From NCBI GenBank assembly GCA_002245135.1, contig NGBS01000299.1, forward strand, positions 62,001-126,000: a stretch of 64,000 nucleotides of DNA, in the 5' to 3' direction. The translations under genes and the position numbers were made by a program. This DNA comes from Proteromonas lacertae. Taxonomy: Eukaryota > Sar > Bigyra > Opalinata > Proteromonadidae. The notes beneath the pieces were generated by a model. It was given only the letters and a program-made list of their open reading frames with translations. It searched no databases and was not told the DNA's origin. Shown here in pieces: positions 1 through 13,216 of the stretch (its first letter is position 1; each line of letters starts with the position of its first letter).

Positions 1-287
1 GTGGCAAAAGAATTATTAGTTTGGGACGTGTTGCTTCTATTGAAGTGAATCATAAACAAGTGAATAACATACGTCCTGGAGGTAATGATGTTGCAATTAG
101 TATAAATTCTACTAATGAAGAAGAACATCATGTTATGTATGGTAGACAGTTTGATAATACATATGCATTATATAGTAAGATTAGTAGAACTACCATTGAT
201 TGTTTGAAAGACCATTATAGAGGTGAGATGCTTCCTGATGATTGGAAATTGATTATGGAATTAAAGAATATATTGGATATTATATAA
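1..287 (+). CDS. Translation initiation factor eIF5B, C-terminal end (5' partial)
   Basis: The frame is open from base 3 and ends in TAA at 285-287, giving about 94 residues of a protein whose start lies outside the window. The motif GRVASIEVNHK, then MYGRQFDNT, SKISRTTIDCLK and a WKLIMELKNIL end match the last domain (domain IV) of eIF5B, the ribosomal subunit-joining GTPase. In that family this domain binds eIF1A, and the protein ends in a short helix as here. The GTPase domain is not in the window. The identification rests on motif order and on the C-terminus ending at the expected place. The next gene, on the other strand, is convergent and its stop is about 155 bases away. Confidence 0.9.
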   Translation, partial: GKRIISLGRVASIEVNHKQVNNIRPGGNDVAISINSTNEEEHHVMYGRQFDNTYALYSKISRTTIDCLKDHYRGEMLPDDWKLIMELKNILDII

Positions 288-441
288 ATAATACGAATGA
301 AAGACAAATACAAACTGAATTAATTATTTTTTTCTATTTTTTTGTTATTTCCTTAATTTTTGAGGGTTTTTGGATTTGTATCTAATGTATTTGGCATTGG
401 ATTACCAAATTTATTCTCAAAAATAACCTGATCTATTATAA
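288..441. other. Convergent intergenic spacer
   Basis: AT-rich spacer between the eIF5B stop and the stop of the minus-strand nitroreductase. I see T-rich runs and nothing else to report. Confidence 0.5.
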
Positions 442-1189
442 TTAATGATATGTAATGATACTTGGTAGATATCTTGCTGATTCAAACACATGAGCATCTG
501 GAGCAGCATATCCTACAGCACAAACAGTAGAAACTTGATATCCAGGTGGAACATTAAATACATTTGCTAATTTATCTTTCATTAAACCAGCCATGACCAA
601 TGTTGCTAATCCATAAGCAGTACATAAATTTATAAATGATCCAATTACTAAACCAACATTTTCTTCAGCATACGCAAGAGAAGGAATATTCATATTCTTT
701 GGAAGATTTTTCATACATATATTTGGTGGAAATACATTTTGAACTATAATATCAATGTATATAATATTATTAATAATAATTATACAAAATGTAACTTGCT
801 TATCTATTTTTTCTTGAGGAGTATTTGATCTTTTCAACATTTTTTCATATATATCTAAATTTTGACATGGATCTATAATTAATTTACTTAAATATATCAA
901 ATACTAGTATCACATAAAAAAGTGACAAAGGCTGAAGCATTTTTTGTTGAAGTTGAATTACCTCCAGCCAAACATTTTCTAACTTCATCTTTCATAGTTT
1001 TATCTCTTGTAACAATAATACGATATGGTTGTATATTCATACTGGTGCACATTCTCTAAATATGTTACTAATAACTTATACTTGTGAATATCCTAATATT
1101 CTTTCTAAATGACCTTCTTCAATAGGTTTATCAATAAATTTTCTACAACTGAATCTAGAAGAAGCTATTCTTTCAGCTACCACTCCCAT
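442..1189 (-). CDS. Nitroreductase-family FMN oxidoreductase
   Basis: Four exons on the minus strand start with ATG at 1189-1187 and end with TAA at 444-442. Introns are at 1056-1081 (26 nt), 873-904 (32 nt) and 744-785 (42 nt); all begin GTAT and end TAG. The N-terminus carries SSRFSCRKFIDKPIE, the R-S/C-x-R-x-F-x-x-x-P-I/V signature of nitroreductases. It is followed by TSMNIQPYRIIVTRD, matching the SxxNxQPWxxxVV FMN-binding block. The C-terminal part has ENVGLVIGSFINLCTAYGL and GLATLVMAGL, then STVCAVGYAA, which resemble the family's helix and final strand. Members use FMN with NAD(P)H to reduce nitro compounds or quinones. The substrate cannot be told. The 42-nt intron is a multiple of three and has no stop, so its removal is inferred from loss of homology. 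Confidence 0.8.
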
Positions 1190-1385
1190 TTCTGGCTATA
1201 AATTGATGAAATAATAAACATTGGTTATACAATCTTTGAAACAGTGGAAAATGACGTTTTAAATAGATATCTACTTAGCATTTCAAAAAACAAAAATGTA
1301 TTTCTAAATTATAGTCCGTTTTTATGTCTTTTTTGGGTGTAGGAAAAATACAAAACTTTTCGTTATTAATTTATTATTTTTAAAA
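1190..1385. promoter_or_regulatory. Divergent intergenic region
   Basis: This 196-base region separates the starts of the nitroreductase (-) and the receptor (+), so it must hold both promoters. It has A/T runs (for example a T-rich stretch near 1318-1332) but no motif I can name. Confidence 0.35.
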
Positions 1386-4300
1386 ATGCTCATGAAATAT
1401 TTATTTATTTTAGCATTATTGATGTGCTGTTGTAGGAGCGATGGGAGACTGTACGATTGATCATATTAATATCTCTATAGAAACGATGAATTGTGTTCTT
1501 ATGAAATGGTTGAAAAATCAGCTGAAACAGTTTTTTCTTACTTAGAGAATAACTTGGATACAATACAGAGCATATTGATGTTATTTTCACAATATGAACC
1601 TTTAGATTACTTGAATGCTAGTTCGAAGGATGTTACATTTCAAAAATGTGGTAATATAGAGGATAATTCTTACGAAAACGAATGGTTTGAGTATAATAAT
1701 ATTTCAATTATTCAACAAAAGAATAATTCAGCTATTTTTGATGAAGAATTATTCGAACAGTTATACACCAAAGTAGCGTTGCAGATAAAAGGATAGTATT
1801 TTTTATAATAGTTATGCTTTTTTATTAGTTTATTTGTTGTTAATTATGCAGTTCCAGGAAGTCATGGAATCGTTGTTATTCTTGGTGATGAGAATCCTAT
1901 GTTGGGTATATATATATATATAATTTTATTAATAGTCCGATTTGCATATGAATATTACACTAGAGACTATATTTGTGGTGTAAAAACAAATATGTATAAA
2001 ACTGTCATATTTGATTTGTTGCAAGAAAATCGAGATGATTATGAGGGTCATGATTGGTTATATCCTCGAATGGATGATTATTCAAACACGTTAGTTACTA
2101 CTTTTCTTGGCGCTGGTAGTGTTATGGGAGTTAAAACACTTTTAACAGTTGATGTAGAGATTAACAAATTAGCAGCAATTGTTCTTAGTAGAAAACCAAC
2201 AGAAAATGGTTTTTATATGATATTAGGTTATGATAGGAAAGGTAAAGCACAAGCATCTGGATCAATAATTGCTGCTAGTGATGAAACAGTGAAAATTGTA
2301 ATGGGTGGTAAATATACTTCTGTTGATCAAATACAAAAAACAGATGTGAATAATGTACCTACATTAGAGAAAAGTACAACTGGTTTTAAAGCTGTTTATG
2401 AAGCTTTAAGTGGAAAAGCAAATTATATTGTTATAACTACAACCAGTGGTGTTACTTATCATGTTCAATGGAGAAAATCCAAAATAGTTGATTGTGCTGT
2501 TGTTGCTGTAATACCTGTGGATGAATTAAAAGCATCTTGGAAGATGGAACCTCCTTATATTAATTTCTATTATGCATATAGTTTAGATCGTAAGACAATC
2601 AATGTAACAATTGATGATACTGTTATTACAAATACTGGAGTTTATACTTTGAATTGGCAAATTAGAAATAAAAATACTAATATAGTTGCTGATCATAATT
2701 TTGGTACATTAGGACCAGGTGAGTCTACAACTGTTCATTATTCTATAAAAGATCCACATGGTGAGAGAAATAGTTTTATATTTGAAGCATATGGTGATAA
2801 TCAGAATTGTTATGAAGTGCTATTAATTCCTCTTAAAGAATATGATATTAGTTGTACAAAAGAATATTATCATGCATTTTTAGATGGAGATTGTCACGGT
2901 TTAACTAGAACTGTTCATTTTGAATGGAATAATGGTACACAATGTCAACTAGGAGTTGCTTTACCTCAACCAACTGATATACAATGTCGTATATATTTTT
3001 ATTTTTATTTTTAAATAGAAAATCTGTTTGATAGTGAATGGTTTTGGCCAACAATTATTGTATTAGATATTTTGGAAGTTATATTCCTTATCTATTTATT
3101 TGTTCATTCATTGTTTCATAAGTTGGAGTTTCATGATAGACCAGCTCCTCATTACTATTATTTAATGTTGTTGTGTTTATTTATTTCTACAATATTCTTT
3201 CCATTTGGTTTATCATATGGAAATAATGATTTTTGTCTAGTTAATCATATCATTATTTCATTTTGTAGTGTTATGTTCCAGTCAACTCAACTTGCTATTT
3301 TATATGCTGATTATGTTGTATATATATAATTGTTTATTATCTGATTATTATAGAAATATGCAAAAACACATGTTTTGTTTTATAAAGAATCTACTCTACT
3401 GATAAGAATAGTGTTAGTGTTTTTTGTAATACAAGCTGTATTTTTAGGTATTTGGCATGATGTTACAGTTTCTGTCAAAGAAACAGTCGAAGATATTGAT
3501 TTATACCAAAGCAAATGTGATAAAAGTCTGTTTTTACCCAACAATACCAACCTGTATTTATTGATAATTATATATATTCAATAGATTGTTATTAGTTTAG
3601 CGAATGCTCTGTTTGTGTATAAAGCATTTACTGCTGAACATGCAATGATTAAAAAGGTTAAACATGTAATGGAAACTATAGGTGTTCATGCTGCTGTAGC
3701 TATTATACTAATAATATTATATGTTGCTATAAACAATAATTTACCACCATTTGCTGATTTTATGATTGAATATCTTATGATTGTGATTTGTACAATCTCT
3801 ACTCATGCTTATTTCCCTATTTACATGACCAAGAGTCATAAAGTGAAGAATATTGGTGAAGAATCAACAACTGTAGAAGAAGAAAAAGGAATGACTAATT
3901 CAAAGATTATATTCAGTGATCCAATTACAAGATCCTATTTGAAACAGTTTATGGCTAAGTCCTTGCAAGATGAAAGTATAGTATTTTGGGAAACAATTAA
4001 TGAATTAGAAGACATACAAGATAAAATAACAAAAGAACAAAAGATTAAATATTGTGAACAAATATATAATAAATTCATTAAAGAAGGATCTGATATGGAA
4101 ATTAATATTAACTCTACAATGAGAAATAAAATTACCAGTAAAAAACAGAAGAATGTATCTATATATTCATATTTCTATTATATATTTTCAAATAGCCTGA
4201 TAATGTTAATATGTTTAAATCAGCTAAAACAGAGATGGAGAAGTTGATTGTTGATAATAATTTCCATAGTTTCATTTCATCTGATTTGGGTAAGAAGGCT

Positions 4301-4751
4301 GAGGAAGTTAATAATTGGTTTAAATCATTTTCATTCCTTAATGATACTGTTAAGAAAGCAATAGCAGAAAAAGTCTATTTGGAGAGAAAATCGTTATTTA
4401 TCAGTGAATATTGTATATATTAATAATATATTATTGTATCAAATAGTTGATCCACCATTTTCAACTATCACATCTGAGAAAATTGATAATGTAGAAAAAA
4501 CTTCTGTTTCATCAGTGAAATCTACAAATAATATGGAAGTTAAAAAAGAAAATATAACACCTATCCCAGCTGAAGTATCTGCAAATGATAATACATCAAC
4601 TACAGGTCAAACTACAATCGATATTAAAGCTCCTAATTCACCAGATAGTAGTTTGGCTTTATCAGCTAAACAAAAAGAAGTTCGACATATTTTGCCAAAT
4701 AACAGCACTGGTATGGTTAAACTACCCACATCTGTAAATGAAGATTTATAA
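1386..4751 (+). CDS. Receptor: signal peptide, Cache-like ectodomain, seven helices, RGS domain
   Basis: About nine exons. ATG at 1386 (or in-frame 1392) opens a signal peptide, LFILALLMCCC. Introns with GT/AG ends: 1451-1480, 1796-1828, 1906-1935, 2989-3018, 3318-3353, 4155-4195 and 4413-4446, plus a less certain one near 3554-3595. The ectodomain (to about 3000) has YNTLVTTFLGAG-like and VVAVIPVDEL segments typical of Cache sensor domains; that is inference. Hydrophobic helices follow at about 3040-3090, 3150-3200, 3240-3310, 3385-3440, 3550-3630, 3680-3740 and 3760-3810. After that comes an RGS box with SIVFWETINELEDI, YNKFIKEGS and MEININSTMRNKI. RGS domains accelerate GTP hydrolysis by G-alpha subunits, so one polypeptide may sense a ligand and switch off its own G protein, as in plant AtRGS1. 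The TM5 exon junction is unresolved. Confidence 0.7.
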
Positions 4752-5024
4752 ATGAATTTAATTATATGAATTTTGTGTTTATTTATTTCCATAATGTAAA
4801 ATAATTGTTATTAAAGTAAAACTTTCTTACAAAAATGCCATTTGAAAAGAATTTTCTGACAAACACTTCAAAATGTCACTTTTATACCATAGAAGTAATG
4901 ATGTTAATATTAGTAGTAGTATTTAAATGTAGAATGCAATTAAATTTGACAAAAAGTGTTTAATTTGTTTGTAATTTATAAAAAAAACAATTCCAACAAA
5001 TAAGCCATTATGTTTCAATAACAA
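4752..5024. other. Convergent spacer with a TTGTGTTTA element
   Basis: Spacer between the ends of the receptor (+) and the PA14/Ig protein (-). TTTTGTGTTTATTTATTT lies about 20 bases after the receptor stop. It matches a motif found downstream of many genes here and may be a 3'-end formation signal. Nothing else is apparent. Confidence 0.4.
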
Positions 5025-8000
5025 TTACAATAATGGCTTTTCTAAATTAACAGCTTCTTCATTTTTGTTTGTTTTTGTCTTCTTAACATATTTATAAATT
5101 GCCATTCCTATCATTCCAATAATAGCTACAGAAGCAACACCTAATAATGCAGCTAAAGTAGCATATGAAACACTAGAACAATTACTATCAATATCACCCC
5201 ATACTCCTTTTCCATCAATTAATAAACATTCTCTTCTTTCTGTTCCTTTTTCATCACATGGAATTTCTGCTATTTGACCAACCAATGTTTTAGGCCATTT
5301 TCCTTCAGCTTCACAGAATATTTCTTCAATTTTAATGATTATATCTTCAGTTGTTGATTCACCAGAACTTTTAATTATCAATTTATAATTCGTTGTATTT
5401 GATATTTCTTTCACTTTTCCATACACTATTCCATTCAAACTAATGAATTTCATTCCATTTGGTAATTGAGGTTCTATTTCATATGTTATATTTTCACCAA
5501 CAGCTTTTACTAAAGTGAATGGTTTGATTTCAACACCAGGTACAAATACATTTTCTTTATGTATTTCTGTTATAATAGGTTTGTTTGGTAATATCATATC
5601 TAATTTCATATCATAATAAACATAGCCATTTGGATTAGCTACATTTATTCTACATTGAGTTGGTGTATCTGATGTATCAAATGTCTTTCCTTTTATTAAT
5701 CCAGTTTTTGCATCCATTTCTAATCCTTTTGGTAAATAACTGATTGAATATACTAAATCATTACCTAACACTATTCCTGTATATTTGAATACATCTTCAC
5801 CTATATTAATATCTAAAGTTCCTGCTGCTCCAATTACTATTGGAATATTAGATACTTCTATTAAATAATCGATATTAATATCAGAATGATCATTTGGAGT
5901 TTCAGCTCTTATTATCATTTTTTCATTTCTATTATTATAATTATTCTTTGATTCTATTTCTCCTGTTAATATACCAGTCTTTTTATCTAATTCTAAATTT
6001 CCAGGTAAAAGAGTGGTATTACTGTATGTTAAATCTTTACCATAAACATCATAGACAGATAATTTCTTATAATTAATTCCATAATGAAGTGTAATTTTAT
6101 TAACTACACTTAAAACATTTGGCTTTTCTGGAAATGTAGCTGTAATATTAATTGGATAGTACAATGTTCTATATTCATTCTTTACTGTTAATAGATATTC
6201 AACATTATTAATTTCTCCTTCTAAAATACCATTCAATAAACCATCAGATGTTAATTCCATACCTACTGGTAAGAGAGGATGAATTTCATAACTCAAACCA
6301 TTACCAGTTATATCGAATATCTTTTCATTATTATAAATAACACCACTATTAATAGATACACTATTATCTTTCATAAGTATTACTGGATAATTAGATTCTT
6401 TTACTGTAATAGATATTTTCATAGTTACTTCACCATAATCATTCTTTATTTTAATATTATATTCAGTTTTATCCATCACTTCATCACATTTACCTTTAAT
6501 CATTCCATCTTGAAGTGATAAACATTTTGGTAATTCTGGTTCAGATGAATATACTAAATTCATTCCACTAAATTCACCAATTGATTCACTATTATATTCA
6601 CTCTTCGTTAGAATAATATTATCTATTTCATTCAATATGATTGGCTCTTCTTCACAGTAATTCTCTATTTCTTTCCATCTTGGATTAACTCCATTCATAC
6701 ATTCAAATACTTTACTATTCTTTGCTTCATTCTTACATGGAACACTGATGATTTCACCTCCAGCAGTTTCTGGTAAATCACCTAATGCTTTACAGACTGT
6801 ATTTCTACAACTTAATAAATGTAATTTGTTAATATTCATTTGATCATTATCACCAGTAGCATTATTTACTGCACTAATATTCAATCGAATCGTATTAAAT
6901 CCATTACTATTTCCATAAAATCTAACATATTTATAACTCTTCTTTTCTTTTAAATTTAAATCATCTACTTTAATTAGGTTTGTTGTTGATGCTGTTGTTG
7001 AGTCTCTTCCTTGAACATTTATTGATTTAGGATTTGCATTGACTTTATAATTATCATCTTCAGCATAACTTTCAACATATAATACATTTGGATAGAAATA
7101 GTTATTTTCACCAAAATTATATTCAATTAAAACATTATCATTTCCACTTTCAAAATCATTGGGTAAAGCAGTTGCCCAATATTTATTATTATTTAAAAAT
7201 ACGTTTCTTACATCTGTATCATATAAACTCATATCTTTAGGATAATAATTCTTAACAAAGCCAGAATAATCAGCTAGACTATTACATCCTTCATGATCAT
7301 CTAACAAATCAATTGTCAAGTTGAAATGAGGATATTTCGTTTCACTATCATGTTTATGTAATTCTACAGCTATTAATGTCTTTTCAGTAGTCATTAAATC
7401 TAATGGAATTAAGTATTTTATATTGGCTATTACATCATTATAATCACTTGCTGGAGTATTTTCATCATATTTATCATAATCCATATTAGCTTTATAAACT
7501 TGTTGTTCATTTACATATACAATAATACCAGATAAATAGTTGAATGATATCAATGTTGATACATATGGTAAATCTTTATTAACATCAAAAGAATAACGAA
7601 TATAAGTTGTATTTGTTGTAGTTTTTGGAATTTCATTGAATAAAGATGTCTTCCAATCATCTTTTGTATCAAATTTCCAATAATTTTCTAAATAATGATA
7701 TGAATAACTCCATTGAATCTTTGAGTGTAAAAATGGATGTAAATGGAAAGGAATATTCTTCAAATGAACTGATTCTTCTACAGTATATTCGCCATACACG
7801 AAATTATTGATTTTTACAGTTATATAACCATTCTTCCATCCTTCTAATTTTTCACTTCTGTCATATAAATGAAGTAAATAATCATCATCAGTTAGACATA
7901 TTACATCTGTACGATCTTTAATCGTATTTTTATACATATTTGCACTATAGATTTCTTTTCCTTCACTTCCACTTAATGATAAGGACATATGCTTTTTCAC

Positions 8001-9251
8001 ATCTTCATTGTCAATGTGATATATAATTTCATATGATATTTTACCTTGACCTTGACAACTTAAGAAAGAATCTTTTGATACTTTCACTGGGAATTTGGCA
8101 GTAACAGATAATCCTTCACAACTCTTTGCATATATAATCATATTCTCATCAGTTAATTGAGAATAATATCCCCACAGTTTACCTGTTTCTAGATCAAAAT
8201 TAACTGTATCTGGTAAATGATAAGGTTTCGAAAACGAATACATACATCCTGTAACTTCTGGATAAAGAGTAAATCTTTCATATAATTTCAAATTCAATAG
8301 TTTTCCATTATTATATTGTAATGACGGTTTATGATATTTAGTTGAGAATATATCATCGTATGATTTATATGGTTGATAATTCTTACTAACAACTCCTTTA
8401 CCATCAGCAGTTACATTTAATTTAAATTCATAAACAACATTATCAATATGGAATTTATATTCACCTGGAATTAAACATAAAAATGTCTCATTTTGTAGAC
8501 TTGTTAATACAATTTCATTGCTTGAATTACCATTAACACTTGTCATTATTAACTTTATTGAACTTTCTTCATAAGTTGAAATATAGGTAAATATATGAAC
8601 TTGTTCATTTTCTTTACATAAAGATTCTAAAGGAATAACAATCTCACCAGTCTTAGAATGCTTACCATCAGTTGCTTTGAAGTTAAAACTATATAAACAT
8701 AAGAATAAAGAAAATATAATATATATATACTCAATATAGTTGTATGTTGATTGTGTAATTCCTCTCATTCTTAAATGTCCATTCTTTGTATCTGATGCTA
8801 ATCCTGGTACAGAATTCATTACTATATATTGTGTAACAACTCCTTCTACGTTGTATACCTCAAAATCAACTTTGGTTCCCTTTTTGAACTTAGGTGGTTC
8901 GTCTTTATAATCTTTTCCTGTTAATAGATCATGAATATAAAAACCTCCTGGAACAATATAATTCTTTAATCTAATTTCAACAAATGTGATGTATTTTGAA
9001 CTATCTGTTTCTATTGTTATTGTATATTTAGTCAAATCCATATTCTCAATTAAAGGAATGCCAGTTATTTCACCAGTAGTTTCATTAATAGCTAAACCAT
9101 CAGGTAAATCAGGTGTAACAGTAACTTTTTTAATATCTTTTGGAGGATTTAATATTCTATTTGGCATAATTGTTTCATTGAAATGATAAGTTGTTGCTGT
9201 ATAATTATATTCTATTTCTTCTTCAGGAGCTATTAAATTATAAGATTAATG

Positions 9252-9284
<33 letters not shown>

Positions 9285-10979
9285 CTATAAACAAATTCAT
9301 AATCAGCTTTTGTATCATTAAGTAACAATTCAAACTCTACATAAGGTTGATAGAAATTATTGGTATAACCATAAGAAAATGGATAAACACCTGCTTGTAT
9401 CTCACGATTTTCTATAAATACAGTTACATCACGACATATAAGCATATAACTACCGAAATCATAACCAATATCACATGAAAAAGAATCAGAATTCTTATGT
9501 ATTAATTTATATGAGCCTGATTTTTTAATTATTATATAACCTTTGTAAACTACTGAATATTCACTAGTAAAATCAATTGGTAAGTCTGGGAATCTTCTAT
9601 CAACAGTTACTGTCTGTTTTACATCAGCTTCATGTCTTCTTACATATACATCAGTATTATCTTCACTATCTGGATCATAAATTGTAAAACAATAATTGTC
9701 AAACTTATTCTTTGGTTTTGTATAAGTTGCTATTAATCCTGGTCTTGTATCTCCTCTTATTTCTATACTAATTACAATTACATTAGTTACAGATTGGATA
9801 TTTCTACAGGATATTTGATAATCAGTCTTTTCTTGTGCTTCTTCTGGGATACCTTCAATATAAACATAATCCCAATTAAAACCTAATCCTTTTGGTAATG
9901 GTTTATCACTACTACAATTCAATCTATAACCTGTTTTGATATGTAATGAAATAGTAACTTTTGCACCTTTTAGAAACATAAAATCACTTTGGTCTGTAGA
10001 TAAATCCAATAAAGGATCATATATATTATCATAATATATTGCTGGAAGTGGATATCTATTCAAAGGATCACTTGTTTTACCATAATACACTAAGAAATAA
10101 GCAGCATGCTTAGATTCAGAATAAGATTCAACAAATGCTAAAAATGAATGAACACCTTTCTTTAAATGAATTGTTGCATTCAAATTTGCTACTGTTGTAC
10201 TACAAATATGGAATCCACTGATTAATTTAACTCCATCAATGTATAATTCGGCTGTATCATACGTACTGACATAAAAATTATAATCATCTTCTTGATCGAT
10301 TGTCATATTCCATCTGTAATATTGTGTATATGGTATGTATAATAAACCAGGAAATAAATCACCAAATTCACCTAAGTCTTTATAACCATGAAATGTTGGA
10401 GTAAATGTATTACCTTTTCTTGGCTCATTTGGAGTTACCCATGGTCTGTGACAAACATGTTGTAAATAAGTTGTATAATTGTAATTAATACCAGGTGTAT
10501 CTACATTATTAGCTGCATCAATTCTAATTTCAAACACGTAGGTCTTATCACCAGCTCGAACTTGTACAGTTTTTTTCACTTCAATTGCAGGATTTCCTGG
10601 AGTTATAGTTATATCACCACTCTTCCTGTCAATTGAGATTGAAGCATTAGATCCAACAGTTTTTGAAATGTCATCTACAAATTCAAACGAGTCTGCTTTT
10701 TGATTGCATTTTATTTTGTATATGGTTATATATACTGGCCATCTAAACAAATGAGAGAAAGAGTAATGACATTCCAATTGCATATCTTCATTACTCTTTG
10801 TCTTAATCAGAGAATTTACCCTTCTTTCTCTATCCTCACGAGATGATAGGTTGGGAATCTTTTCTTCTCGAAGGCCATCATTTACACTTGCGCTTTGGAC
10901 TGCTACAAAAATGCCTATAAAATAATAATAACATAAAATTAATACTAACAGCAACCAATACAATAAGAAAACTCTTCAT
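5025..10979 (-). CDS. Large type I surface protein: PA14-like and putative-Ig repeats
   Basis: Four exons; introns at 10915-10945 (31 nt), 9230-9285 (56 nt, a TA run) and 8689-8730 (42 nt, in frame). Splicing the first intron creates a clean signal peptide starting MKSFLIVLVAVSIFVAVQS. The product is about 1,950 residues. A PA14-like segment (near 10050-10400) has YYRWNMTIDQEDDYNFYVST and AELYIDGVKL. Several putative-Ig (He_PIG-type) repeats follow, each with an L-P-x-G-L/M and T/L-G-x-I/L-x-G pattern such as KTGILTGEI, KTGLIKGK and DGLLNGIL. Two Cys-rich modules end in WKEIENYC and GVWGDIDSNC. The C-terminus has one membrane helix, LLGVASVAIIGMIGMAIY, then a Lys-rich tail ending EKPLL. It is probably a cell-surface adhesin; ligand unknown. 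The middle shares a module with the M11 protease at 32.8 kb. Confidence 0.75.
9257..9284. repeat. (TA)n run inside an intron
   Basis: An uninterrupted TA dinucleotide run that forms most of the 56-nt intron of the PA14/Ig gene. It directly follows the GT donor as read on the minus strand. Similar runs occur in introns at 19162-19180 and 59360-59377. Confidence 0.9.
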
Positions 10980-11348
10980 TGAAAATCAAAAATGCAAATG
11001 ATTGAAACACGCTCAAAAAGACACAGTTAATTATTAATGTCGTTATTACATAAAAATTCATTATGATATTGACACTAACTTTTTGTTGGATAATATAATT
11101 CTTCTGTCTCCATAGTATCAAACACAGATTATCACTTACTTGTAAACAATACATAGTTTAAGTGCTGTATTGAAGTATTTGCTAAAACTAATTGAATAAA
11201 TATTTGTTTTAGAATGAAAATGTGTATCTTAACAAAAAGAATGTTTAATTGTCATGAGTTAAGCTTTTTTAACCATTTAAAGACTGATTTAGTATTTATT
11301 GTTGATATATGTATTATAAAAAACATACAAATACATGTGACTAATAAA
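10980..11348. other. Intergenic region upstream of the PA14/Ig gene
   Basis: 369 bases between the start of the PA14/Ig gene and the stop of the next minus-strand gene. It holds the promoter of the former and the 3' region of the latter. No further coding exon was convincing. Confidence 0.4.
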
Positions 11349-12415
11349 TTAAACACAACATGGTTGTGATAAAGCAATAAATGGATTGTATATATGTACA
11401 TTTCCTTTTGAATCTATCTGTTCATAACAGGTATAGTCATTCAAAGAATTATAAATTGTATTACCATAATTATCAAATTCAACTCTGCATTGTTGATTTC
11501 TTTTCATCTTTGTAACATATTTAACCATCTTAAAATAATTAATAACTTGGTGAGTATTAGGATCTTCTACTTTAACTCTATAAGCTGATTTTAATGATTT
11601 TAAGCTAGTATGAAGATAATGATTATGATTTACTCCTTTCAATGGTGATAATGGATCAGATACATTCTTAAGTGGTAAAGGAATAGATGGACTATCATTA
11701 TCAGCAGATGGTAATTGATTGACCAATTGAGGGATACTTAACTCAGGTATAACCAATGGAGAAACATGATTTAATGGAACTTCATTTTTAACAGAAACAT
11801 TTGAATTATCATTAGATACTATTGCTGATTTAGTGGATATTGGATTTGTTTCTTGTTTTGGTTTTGCAATATATTTGTAAGTCTTCATCTTAAAGCTTGG
11901 GCTTTCTACAGAATGAATACATTTATAACAATCTCCTGATTGTTTTTCTAACAAATATATTTTAAATATTATGTCTACATTCTTATTATCAAATATTGTT
12001 GAGTACTTCCATGCTCTTAATGTAGAATTAACAATAAAAACAATTTTATTCTGTTTAACACTTTGAGATACACAATATTTACCTTCATACCATGGACTAT
12101 CACTCTTGATATCATTAACTAAATCTGGAACGTAATAAATATCTCCAACTTTTATTCTACTACTCTTTTCTTCATTCACAATTTCGAAATTACCAAGAAT
12201 GCTATATTCTGTGATTGATTTATCTAAACTATCGCAATATACAGTAATTGAATCACCACAGAATCCTTTAGTCTATAATTTAACTAAAAAATTGACTATA
12301 CTTTATGAATCTTATTCAGATGGTCAGGAAAACATAGCACTCGTCTTTCTGATTTTGAAATGATCTTTCTATAGTAGAAATCTTTCCAATCAATACTTGA
12401 ATCTAATGAAATCAT
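11349..12415 (-). CDS. Hypothetical protein
   Basis: Two exons, about 345 residues. Start ATG at 12415-12413; intron 12273-12301 (29 nt, GTATAG...TATAG); stop TAA. I do not recognise the family. The first 140 residues look globular, with aromatic-rich segments such as DIYYVPDLV, SPWYEGKYCV and LRAWKYSTIF plus several cysteines. A Ser/Pro/Asn-rich, probably disordered linker of about 90 residues follows, then a basic C-terminal part (YVTKMKRNQQCRVEF) ending QPCCV. A C-terminal CCxx-type end might suggest prenylation, but the residues are ..PCCV, so this is speculative. The stop overlaps a TGTTGTGTTTAA element, the 3' motif seen elsewhere. A DNA-binding role is possible from the basic tail but not supported. 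Confidence 0.6.
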
Positions 12416-12566
12416 TTTTGTTAAGTCGCAAACATGTTTGATACTTAACAAAAATGTCAGTTATTTTTTGATACATTTCTTATAATTTGATAAATAAAGC
12501 AACAAAACAAATCATATGATAATAACTAGGACATAAGATAAATTCCGAACATCATTTAAACACAAA

Positions 12567-13182
12567 TTAAGCAAATGGATCTTCACCAAAATCACCAAAA
12601 CCATCTCCTGAGGCAAATGGATCTTCTGCTGGAGCTTCAGCAGGTGGTGGTGGTGGTGGAGGAGGAGGAGCAGGTGCTTCTTCCTTCTTTGGTTTCTTCT
12701 CACGTTTTTCAGATTTCTCTGACTTTTCTGATTCTCTGACTTTCTGATTTCTCTTTCTTACTACTACTACTTATATCACTACTATTTGATGATGAATGCT
12801 TTGGTTTTGAAGAAGAAGAAGCATTAGTTGATGCTGTTGAAGATGCTGAAGGTTTAGTGGTTGTAGATGAAGATGTAGGTGTTAATCTTTGAATATTCAT
12901 CTGAGTCTTAATAGTAGATACCTTTGGTTCATGTTCAATATCTTCTACATCCTCCTCATCTTCTTCATCATCATTATCATCTTCATATTCACCTTTTTCT
13001 TTAGCACATATCTCACAGATAGTGAATTGTGTTGGTATATCATATTCTTTCATTGGATCAACACTTCTTAAACAAGCTTCATACTTTGATAAGTAATCTT
13101 TTGTAATATCATATAATCCAGATATTCTACCAAACAAATCTAATTGATATTTGTTAAACTCAGTACATTGTTCAGGATACTG

Positions 13183-13216
<34 letters not shown>

